This document shows, piece after piece, positions 1-4,873 of a stretch of 6,083 nt of DNA (positions are counted from its first letter, which is position 1; each line of letters opens with the position of its first letter). A program made the translations under genes and the position numbers. A model generated the notes under the pieces. The model had not been told where the DNA came from and did no database searches. It saw only the letters and a program-made list of their open reading frames with translations. The DNA lies in contig CAKUMG010000392.1 of the NCBI GenBank assembly GCA_934667465.1, forward strand, positions 1 to 6,083. The letters run 5' to 3'. The stretch is from an uncultured Actinoplanes sp. GTDB taxonomy: Bacteria > Actinomycetota > Actinomycetes > Mycobacteriales > Micromonosporaceae.

Positions 1-93
1 GCCCAATACCCCCCACTTCGGCGGTCCCGGCCACATCCATGTCCGGGCCGGGGTGGCCGTTTCCGCCGCCGGAGCCGCGGTTACCGGATCGCC
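1..93. other. Left edge, no gene assigned
   Basis: No stop codon clearly separates the + strand frames here, and third-position G/C content does not single out one of them. One + frame is open from the window edge and ends at a TGA (95-97) that overlaps the ATG at 94 as ATGA, so it could be the last ~31 codons of an upstream gene translationally coupled to the next one. The visible residues (ending VSAAGAAVTGSP) match no family I know, so no gene is called. Confidence 0.3.
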
Positions 94-297
94 ATGACGA
101 CTTCGAGCAAGCTGCACTACACCGTTCCCGGCATGAGCGACGCCGACGCCGAGCGCGCGGACGAATTCGACAGCGAAGAATCGCCGATCCTCCCGGACCA
201 GACCCGGGACGACACTCAGCGCGGCTGGGGTTACCGCGGCGGCGATGACTCGAACGACGACCGCCTCCTGGAGGACCGCCCGCCGCACTGGGGCTGA
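94..297 (+). CDS. Small acidic actinobacterial protein of unknown function
   Basis: This 67-residue protein has no recognised domain, membrane segment or signal peptide. It is rich in Asp and Glu, especially over residues 14-40, and therefore looks soluble and probably partly disordered. The short motifs YTVPGMSD (about residues 9-16), DQTRDDT (about 35-41) and the C-terminal RPPHWG resemble small conserved hypothetical proteins of actinomycetes, a resemblance I recall rather than one I have tested. Third codon positions are overwhelmingly G or C, as in the confident genes nearby, which supports real coding. The ATG at 94 has only a weak GGAT upstream and overlaps a possible upstream stop as ATGA, so coupled translation is possible. 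An internal ATG at 133 is a less likely start because it would remove the YTVPG motif. It converges on the microprotein gene at 325-474, with 27 bases and a hairpin between the stops. Confidence 0.75.
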   Translation: MTTSSKLHYTVPGMSDADAERADEFDSEESPILPDQTRDDTQRGWGYRGGDDSNDDRLLEDRPPHWG

Positions 298-298
298 G

Positions 299-318
299 CG
301 GCCCGTCCCGAGGGGCCG
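299..318. terminator. Hairpin between convergent genes
   Basis: CGGCCC (299-304) pairs with GGGCCG (313-318) around an 8-base loop. It lies in the 27-base gap between the stop of the + strand acidic protein (297) and the stop of the - strand microprotein (325). The position suits a bidirectional terminator. There is no T-run on either side, so intrinsic termination would be weak. Confidence 0.4.
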
Positions 319-324
319 TCGAAC

Positions 325-474
325 TCAACACGACCCGGAGCCTGACAGGGCGACGATGGCGGCCGTCATCAGCAGGGCCGTGAGCAGCGAGAGCCGGAAC
401 AGGCCGAGGCCCGCCGGCCGCGGCCAGCTGACCGGGCGCAGGGCGGGATCTGACTTCCTTCGCGGTGAGAGCAC
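325..474 (-). CDS. 49-residue single-helix membrane microprotein, hypothetical
   Basis: A - strand frame opens at GTG (474-472) and ends at TGA (327-325). The product has a short basic N terminus (PRRK near residues 4-7), a Pro/Arg/Trp-rich linker, and one hydrophobic helix at about residues 22-44 (LGLFRLSLLTALLM, then TAAIVALSG), ending Gly-Ser-Cys. It would be anchored in or inserted across the membrane. About 88% of third codon positions are G or C, whereas the competing + strand frame is an arginine-rich shadow. An in-frame TAG just upstream (486-484) makes this GTG the only sensible start. A GGAGG lies 14 bases before it, rather far. Alternatively TAGCTT (486-481) ends 6 bases before the GTG, which is the spacing of an actinobacterial -10 box for a leaderless transcript. 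I recognise no family. It lies downstream of the Ruc-like gene on the same strand, separated by a strong hairpin. Confidence 0.5.
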   Translation of the reverse strand: MLSPRRKSDPALRPVSWPRPAGLGLFRLSLLTALLMTAAIVALSGSGSC

Positions 475-516
475 CCGCCGAAGCTAAGCCTCCGTCGTCA
501 ACCCCGCCGGGGAGCC

Positions 517-542
517 TGTGGATACCGGCCGGTTGTGGACAA
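517..542 (-). promoter_or_regulatory. Pair of DnaA-box-like sites flanking a palindrome
   Basis: On the - strand, 542-534 reads TTGTCCACA, which is the high-GC actinobacterial DnaA-box consensus. Positions 525-517 read GTATCCACA, one or two changes from the classical TTATCCACA. Both point the same way with 17 bp between centres. A perfect 10-bp palindrome, ACCGGCCGGT (524-533), sits between them. Two boxes are too few for a replication origin, and no dnaA, dnaN or gidA is nearby. They could be a minor DnaA-binding regulatory or titration site, or chance. Confidence 0.3.
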
Positions 543-573
543 CCCGGGGCCGGGCCTCGCCGCAGCGATACAA

Positions 574-623
574 ATGACCGGCCGGCGGGTCCTCGCGAGA
601 AGCGGGACCCTCCGGCCGGTCAT
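574..623 (-). terminator. Strong hairpin terminator downstream of ruc/fmdB
   Basis: Positions 574-585 pair perfectly with 612-623 (12 bp). After one mismatch, 587-592 pair with 605-610 (6 bp), and the loop itself can add three pairs (CGC 594-596 with GCG 602-604). The structure starts 28 bases past the stop of the FmdB-type gene. On the - strand it runs into a T-rich stretch (CATTTGTATC); the + strand side has none. That asymmetry points to termination of leftward transcription. Confidence 0.65.
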
Positions 624-651
624 CCGTGTGCGCACCTGCGCGCCGGGTGGT

Positions 652-1002
652 TCAGGAGGACGAGCTCGCGGCCGACGTCGAAGGCGCCGACGAGGCCGGG
701 GCGGACGACGAGGAGGAGGTCGAGGATGCCGGGGTGGAGCTCGCGGAGGAGTCGGACTTGCTGTCCTTGGACGAGCCCGACGAGGCGGACGAGTCCGAGG
801 ACGGCTTCTCCGCACTCACCGAGCCGGAGCGGGAGTCGTTGCGATAGAAGCCGGAGCCCTTGAAGACGATCCCGACCGAGTTGAACACCTTGCGGAGCTT
901 GCCGCTGCAGTTCGGGCACTCGGTGAGGGCCGGGTCCGAGAAAGACTGCACACGCTCGATCTGCTCGCCACACTCGGTGCAGGCGTACTGGTACGTGGGC
1001 AC
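652..1002 (-). CDS. ruc: FmdB/Ruc-type zinc-ribbon protein with serine-rich disordered tail
   Basis: The 116-residue product starts with a zinc-ribbon of the FmdB/CxxC_CXXC_SSSS family. The start PTYQYACTECG is typical, with two Cys pairs (C8/C11 and C29/C32) placed to bind one zinc ion, and VGIVFKGSGFYRND (43-56) closes the domain. From residue 57 to the end, 33 of 60 residues are serine, the rest mostly Ala, Asp, Lys and Pro, so the tail must be disordered. M. tuberculosis Rv0991c (Ruc) has this architecture, lies beside the cyclo-ligase gene, and was reported as an oxidation-activated chaperone that works with DnaK; orthology here is inferred from layout and position. The chosen GTG (1002-1000) follows GGAGG by 4 bases and gives the family N terminus. 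An upstream in-frame start at 1038 would put 12 non-family residues ahead and lie inside the operator. A perfect CIRCE site 30 bases upstream implies HrcA heat-shock control. Confidence 0.9.
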   Translation of the reverse strand: MPTYQYACTECGEQIERVQSFSDPALTECPNCSGKLRKVFNSVGIVFKGSGFYRNDSRSGSVSAEKPSSDSSASSGSSKDSKSDSSASSTPASSTSSSSSAPASSAPSTSAASSSS

Positions 1003-1031
1003 TGGTCCTCCGCGTCGCTGTTCAGGGTCTC

Positions 1032-1058
1032 TTGGCACTCGCCGTCCAAGAGTGCCAA
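1032..1058 (-). promoter_or_regulatory. CIRCE operator (HrcA binding site) of the ruc/fmdB promoter
   Basis: TTGGCACTC (1032-1040) and GAGTGCCAA (1050-1058) form a perfect 9-bp inverted repeat with a 9-base spacer, the exact geometry of the CIRCE element (consensus TTAGCACTC-N9-GAGTGCTAA). The single change in each arm (A to G, T to C) is compensated, so symmetry is kept. It lies 29 bases before the GTG of the FmdB-type gene and after the stop of the cyclo-ligase gene (1076). HrcA bound here would block a separate promoter for the FmdB-type gene and release it on heat or unfolding stress. No confident -10/-35 pair is visible around it. The same element could form a hairpin near the 5' end of the mRNA. 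Confidence 0.88.
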
Positions 1059-1075
1059 TGCTGCGTCATCGGAGT

Positions 1076-1747
1076 TTATTTCGTCCAGTCCGGGAGCTCA
1101 CTGAGCCCCTCCGCGGGAGTGACCGCCGCCCCTACGCGGCGGTCGTGCGCCTCGGCGGGCACGTCCTCCAGCAGCTCCCCGTCGTGCAGCAGTGCGACGG
1201 TCAGCGCGCCCGGCCCGCGTCCCGGATCAGCGGAAACACGGCTCAAGGCGCGGTCGTAGGAGCCGCCGCCCCGGCCCATGCGCATCCCGCGGCGGTCGAC
1301 GGCCAGGGCCGGCACCACGACGAGATCCGCCCGGGCGACGGCGGCGACGCCGAGTCGCGGGCCGGTGGGCTCGAGCAGCCCGCGTGCCCCGGCGCGCAGT
1401 GACGACGGCCCGGCATAGGCCGCCCAGTCGAGATCGCCGTCGGGGAGCAACACCGGAAGCAGAACGGCAGGAGTGTGGGCGAGGCTCGGAGCGGGCGGGA
1501 AGGAGGGTTCGGATGCGAGCGCTTGCAGCAGCGTCGCGGGCAGGTCGGCGCCGCCCGGCTCCGAGCCGAGCGGAACATAGGCGGCAATCACTCGGGGTGA
1601 GCGGGCCGCTATGAGCGCGTCGAGGGTGTCCTGGAGGGTTCGCGCTGCTGAGGCGAGCGCGGCAGCGCCCAGAGATCGACGTGCGGCCAGAAGTCGCGCG
1701 CGCAGCGCGACCTTCGATCTTTCCGCGCCACGGGTTGAATCCGGCAC
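1076..1747 (-). CDS. 5-formyltetrahydrofolate cyclo-ligase family protein
   Basis: The enzyme converts 5-formyltetrahydrofolate to 5,10-methenyltetrahydrofolate using ATP, returning stored or inhibitory formyl-folate to the one-carbon pool in the cytoplasm. The 223-residue product has family landmarks in order: an N-terminal SKVALRARLLAARR with K12 and R16; AAYVPLGSEPGG around Y57-E63; DLVVVPALAVD at 141-151; and the nucleotide-phosphate loop RRGMRMGRGGGSYDR at 152-166. The late LEDVPAEAHDRRVGAAVTP matches the family's ending. I chose GTG at 1747 because AAGGGGG precedes it by 6 bases. A TTG at 1774 would add nine residues with no family match and intrude on the opposite promoter. It is divergent from the diguanylate cyclase gene, sharing a 78-base gap, and lies upstream of the FmdB-type gene as in Rv0992c-Rv0991c. 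Length is normal. Some family members act on other folate-like substrates, so the exact reaction is by homology. Confidence 0.93.
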   Translation of the reverse strand: MPDSTRGAERSKVALRARLLAARRSLGAAALASAARTLQDTLDALIAARSPRVIAAYVPLGSEPGGADLPATLLQALASEPSFPPAPSLAHTPAVLLPVLLPDGDLDWAAYAGPSSLRAGARGLLEPTGPRLGVAAVARADLVVVPALAVDRRGMRMGRGGGSYDRALSRVSADPGRGPGALTVALLHDGELLEDVPAEAHDRRVGAAVTPAEGLSELPDWTK

Positions 1748-1825
1748 GCAACACCCCCTTGGGAAAACCGGCAAACGGTGCGCACTGTGTCAGCATCGCT
1801 GCAAAGGCCGCTTCGGGGAGGACGA
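1748..1825. promoter_or_regulatory. Divergent intergenic region with no clear promoter
   Basis: This 78-base gap must hold the start signals of the cyclo-ligase gene (leftward) and the diguanylate cyclase gene (rightward). Ribosome binding sites are clear at both ends: AAGGGGG (1760-1754, - strand) and GGGGAGG (1815-1821, + strand, 4 bases before the GTG). No convincing -35/-10 pair is visible for either direction. A short ACCG-GCAAA-CGGT inverted repeat (1767-1779) is too small to call an operator. Confidence 0.4.
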
Positions 1826-3898
1826 GTGACTCTGCGTGGCCGACTCACCAGCGCCTTCCTAGCGGTCGTTCTCGGCCCCGTCCTGCTCGGCTCCTTCTTC
1901 GTCGGCCTGACCGTCGCCACCGTGAGCCGCGACCGGACGATCGAGCGGCTCGATCATGCCGCAACGACGGTGCGGTCTGCGATCGGTTCGATGTGCCGTC
2001 AGTTGCAGGCGGTCGCCGATGCCGTGGCGGTGCTCCCCGCGGACGACCGGCGGACCGCGGCGGACCAGATGGTGGCGCGCGGCCTGGCGTCGGAGGTCCG
2101 GCTCCAGGCGACGCCGGCCACCGGGGAGCGCGACTGCGAAGCCCCCGCACGGGATCCGGCGCCGGGCGAGGTGGTGGAGGTCGTCGCGCGCGCGGTCCAG
2201 GGCGACCTGACCGTGACAGCGGCGGAGCGGTTGACCCCCGCCCTGGTGCAGCGGCTGGCCGACGCGAGTGGCGCCCGGGTGCGGCTCGCCGCCGGTGGGG
2301 GTTCCGGCGCCTACGTGCGGCAGTTGCCCGTACAAGCTGGACAGCCTCTGCCTTTGACCGTGTCGGTGGAGGGCCGTCAACCGGCCGCGCTGTATGTCTT
2401 CCTCACGTGCGCGGTCCTGGCCGTGGCGTGCATCGCGATCCTCGCCGCGCGCCGGCTGGCCCGCTCGACCACCCGGCCGCTGGAGGACCTGGCCTGGGCC
2501 GCCGGCCGGGTCGCGGCGGGGGAGCTCGGCGTGCGCGTGCCGACCGGCAGGGCGGACGAGATCGGGCGGCTCGCCAGCACGTTCAACCGCATGACCCGGG
2601 AGCTGCAGGGCTACGTGCAGGCGCTGACCGCGAGCCGGGACCAGTTGCGCAGGCACCTGGCGATCCTCGGGGACACCCTGTCGAGCACCCACGACCTGCA
2701 CCGGATCCTCGAGGTGATCCTGCAGACCGCGCTGTCCGCGACCGGTGCCCGGGCGGGGATCGTGCTCCTCGTCGACCAGGCCGGTGACCATCTCGTGGCG
2801 CACTGCGCCGAGGGGCTGACCGGGCGGTGGGACGTGCCCCGGGCTGACCTGCCGTCGCTGCGCATCCCGGTCGGGCAGGGCGTCCTGGGCGGCGTCGCGG
2901 CGGGCGGGGAGGGCCGCCGGGGGCAGTGCGGGCTCGGCGGCGGGCTGCTCGACGAGCCGGTCGGCCGGACCTATGTGGCCGTGCCCATCCGCGCTCCCGC
3001 GACGGTGGGCGACCCGCTCGTGCCCCTCCGCACTCCCGCGACGGTGGGCGACCCGCTCGTGCCCGGCGAGCCGGCGCCGGCCGAGGCGGGCCGGCCGGCG
3101 ACGCTCGGGGTGCTGGCGCTCTACGACCGGCTCGGTGCGGACCAGTTCGACGACACCGATCTGCTGACGCTGCGGACGTTCGCCGGGCAGGCCGGCGTCG
3201 CGGTGCACAACGTGCGGGTGCACGAGGAGGCGCAGCGGCTGTCGCTCACCGACCCGCTGACCGGCCTGTGGAACTACCGCTACCTGCGCGAGTCGATGCG
3301 CCGGGAGGTGGAACGGGCCCTGCGGTTCGGGCGGAGGCTGACCGTGCTCGTGCTCGACCTCGACCACTTCAAGCAGGTGAACGACACGTACGGGCACGCG
3401 GCCGGCGACACCGTGCTCGGCGAGTTCGCGCGGCGGATCCGGATCGGGCTGCGCGAGGTCGACGTGGCGTTCCGGCAGGGTGGCGAGGAGTTCGTCGTGC
3501 TGCTGCCGGAGACCGACGCGTACGGCGGCATCATCGTGGCCGAACGGCTGGGCGCGGCCGTGCGGGACATCCCGGTGCCCATCGACCCGCGGCGGCCGGA
3601 GGGGAACGGGCCGCTGGTGGACCGCGTCGCGATCAGCGTCTCGATCGGCATCGCGGTCTGCCCCGAGCACGGCCGGACCGCTCAGCAAGTCCTCGATGCG
3701 GCTGACGACGCGCTCTATGCGGCGAAGAATGCGGGAAGGGACACGTACCGGCTCGCCGAGAACGTGCCTCTCCCGGCGGCCGCTGTGACAGATCCGTCAG
3801 TTTCAGTCGGAGTGGCCGATGGGCATCCAGATCACTCGGGACCCTTCGAAGGCGCGCCCGGTGGGCCACAACCGCCGCGACAGGCGCGCGGCCGATAG
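1826..3898 (+). CDS. Membrane diguanylate cyclase with HAMP, GAF and GGDEF domains
   Basis: The 690-residue protein should make cyclic di-GMP from two GTP in response to an external and/or small-molecule signal. Helix 1 is at about 10-33. An extracytoplasmic sensor region follows (about 34-186), with two cysteines (C57, C104) that could form a disulfide. Helix 2 is at 187-208, then HAMP (about 209-262, with DEIGRLASTFNRM), a coiled-coil linker, GAF (about 289-465) and GGDEF (473-640). The cyclase domain starts SLTDPLTGLWN, with LDLDHFKQVND at 510-520 (D511, D513, K516) and the signature GGEEF at 552-556. REVD at 543-546, exactly five residues before GGEEF, is an intact RxxD inhibitory site, so product inhibition is likely. 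No EAL or HD-GYP domain is present. The GAF carries a 13-residue tandem duplication, and the last ~50 residues are disordered. I chose GTG at 1826 because GGGGAGG sits 4 bases before it. A GTG at 1778 has no such site. It is followed closely by galU. Confidence 0.93.
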   Translation: MTLRGRLTSAFLAVVLGPVLLGSFFVGLTVATVSRDRTIERLDHAATTVRSAIGSMCRQLQAVADAVAVLPADDRRTAADQMVARGLASEVRLQATPATGERDCEAPARDPAPGEVVEVVARAVQGDLTVTAAERLTPALVQRLADASGARVRLAAGGGSGAYVRQLPVQAGQPLPLTVSVEGRQPAALYVFLTCAVLAVACIAILAARRLARSTTRPLEDLAWAAGRVAAGELGVRVPTGRADEIGRLASTFNRMTRELQGYVQALTASRDQLRRHLAILGDTLSSTHDLHRILEVILQTALSATGARAGIVLLVDQAGDHLVAHCAEGLTGRWDVPRADLPSLRIPVGQGVLGGVAAGGEGRRGQCGLGGGLLDEPVGRTYVAVPIRAPATVGDPLVPLRTPATVGDPLVPGEPAPAEAGRPATLGVLALYDRLGADQFDDTDLLTLRTFAGQAGVAVHNVRVHEEAQRLSLTDPLTGLWNYRYLRESMRREVERALRFGRRLTVLVLDLDHFKQVNDTYGHAAGDTVLGEFARRIRIGLREVDVAFRQGGEEFVVLLPETDAYGGIIVAERLGAAVRDIPVPIDPRRPEGNGPLVDRVAISVSIGIAVCPEHGRTAQQVLDAADDALYAAKNAGRDTYRLAENVPLPAAAVTDPSVSVGVADGHPDHSGPFEGAPGGPQPPRQARGR
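2981..3058 (+). repeat. 39-bp in-frame tandem duplication inside the GAF domain
   Basis: Two adjacent 39-bp units (2981-3019 and 3020-3058) differ at only two positions (A/C at unit base 7, G/A at unit base 13). A third copy of the first six bases (GTGCCC) follows at 3059-3064. The units encode 13 residues each, VPIRAPATVGDPL then VPLRTPATVGDPL, at residues 386-411, and keep the reading frame. They fall in the loop between the GAF strands ending YVAVP and starting ATLGVLALY. Confidence 0.95.
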
Positions 3899-3937
3899 TC
3901 TCGCGGCATGTCCGGGCACGAACTCAGCGAAGGTGCG

Positions 3938-4873
3938 GTGACCCCTCAGATGACCACGCAGGCACAGGCGACAGGCCGTCGAGCCGTGAAGGCCGTCATT
4001 CCGGCGGCAGGACTGGCCACCCGTTTCCTGCCCGCTACCAAGGCCGTGCCCAAGGAGCTGCTGCCCGTCGTCGACCGCCCGGTCCTGCAGTACATCGTCG
4101 AGGAGGCCGCGGCAGCCGGCATCACCGACGTGCTGCTCGTGACCGGCCGGGGCAAGACGTCGATGGTCGACCACTTCGACAGGCGGCCCGACATCGAGGC
4201 CCGGCTCGAGGCCAAGGGCGACCAGGCCCGCCTCGACGCGGTGCGCCGCACGAGCGACCTGGCCGACATCTACACCTGCCGCCAGGGTGAGCCGCTCGGG
4301 CTCGGCCACGCGGTCGGCACGGCCGCCTCGCACGTCGGTGACAACCCGTTCGCCGTCCTGCTCGGTGACGAGTTCGTCGAGGAGGACCAGCCGCTGCTGC
4401 CCGCGATGCTCGACCTGCAGGCCGAGACCGGCGGGATCGTGCTGGCGTTCATCGAGGTCGCGCCCGAGGAGACCAGCCGCTACGGCATCGCGTCGGTGCG
4501 ACCGTCCGAGCACGGCGAGGACATCGTCGAGGTGACCGGCCTGGTCGAGAAGCCGTCGCCCGAGGAGGCGCCGAGCAACCTGGCAGTCGTCGGGCGCTAC
4601 GTGCTCCCCGGATCGATCTTCGCGGCGATCGCCGAGACCAAGCCGGGCAGCGGCAACGAGATCCAGCTGACCGACGCGATGGCCCAGCTGCTGGCGGAGG
4701 GCACGCCGGTGCACGGCATCGTCTACCGCGGGCACCGCTACGACACCGGCATGCCGCTCGGCTACCTGCAGACGGTCGTCGAGCTGGCCGCCAAGCGCGA
4801 GGACGTCGGCCCGCAGTTCCGCCAGTGGCTGACCGAGTTCGTCGCCACGGAAACCGGCGGTGCCCGGGGATGA
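3938..4873 (+). CDS. galU: UTP-glucose-1-phosphate uridylyltransferase (UDP-glucose pyrophosphorylase)
   Basis: GalU joins UTP and glucose-1-phosphate to give UDP-glucose, the glucosyl and (after epimerisation or oxidation) galactosyl and glucuronosyl donor for envelope polysaccharides, glycolipids and trehalose. The 311-residue product is a full-length single-domain nucleotidyltransferase. It opens KAVIPAAGLATRFLPATKAVPKELLP (18-43), carrying the nucleotide-binding loop and catalytic lysine region. GDE with D144 is the metal-binding site, VEKP (E204, K205) contacts sugar phosphate, and HRYDTGMPLGYLQ (D269) is the C-terminal motif. The usual GLGTR glycine is alanine here (A27). I chose GTG at 3938 because GAAGG lies 4 bases before it. 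ATG at 3908 (no ribosome site, 10 bases after the previous stop) and ATG at 3950 are alternatives, all giving an intact enzyme. It may be co-transcribed with the cyclase gene upstream, and its stop overlaps the next start as ATGA. Confidence 0.95.
   Translation: MTPQMTTQAQATGRRAVKAVIPAAGLATRFLPATKAVPKELLPVVDRPVLQYIVEEAAAAGITDVLLVTGRGKTSMVDHFDRRPDIEARLEAKGDQARLDAVRRTSDLADIYTCRQGEPLGLGHAVGTAASHVGDNPFAVLLGDEFVEEDQPLLPAMLDLQAETGGIVLAFIEVAPEETSRYGIASVRPSEHGEDIVEVTGLVEKPSPEEAPSNLAVVGRYVLPGSIFAAIAETKPGSGNEIQLTDAMAQLLAEGTPVHGIVYRGHRYDTGMPLGYLQTVVELAAKREDVGPQFRQWLTEFVATETGGARG

Noticed and set aside
2..97. Possible C-terminal end of an upstream + strand gene
   Set aside because: It is open to the window edge and overlaps the next start as ATGA, but codon bias does not favour it clearly and no family is recognisable, so it is noted only as an edge region.
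502..512. CCCCG-C-CGGGG mini-palindrome
   Set aside because: The loop would be a single base, and the surroundings give no terminator or operator context.
517..542. Replication origin
   Set aside because: Only two DnaA-like boxes are present, with no AT-rich unwinding region and no dnaA/dnaN neighbourhood.
626..847. 73-residue highly acidic + strand frame
   Set aside because: It is the mirror of the serine-codon tract of the FmdB/Ruc gene; the zinc-ribbon on the other strand, its ribosome site and the CIRCE element show which strand is coding.
1778..1825. Upstream GTG start for the diguanylate cyclase
   Set aside because: It lacks a ribosome binding site, whereas GTG 1826 follows GGGGAGG and places the first membrane helix close to the N terminus.
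1681..2787. 368-codon + strand frame overlapping the cyclo-ligase start and the cyclase
   Set aside because: It is Arg/Gly/Ala-rich, in a different frame from the recognisable domains, and spans two real genes.
1859..3688. 609-codon open frame on the - strand
   Set aside because: It lies fully antisense to the HAMP-GAF-GGDEF gene, whose domains and catalytic motifs are intact. The product is low-complexity Arg/His/Gly/Pro without motifs, as expected opposite a GC-biased gene.
3803..4735. 310-codon open frame on the - strand
   Set aside because: It is antisense to galU, shows no domain, and owes its length to the high G/C third positions of the real gene.
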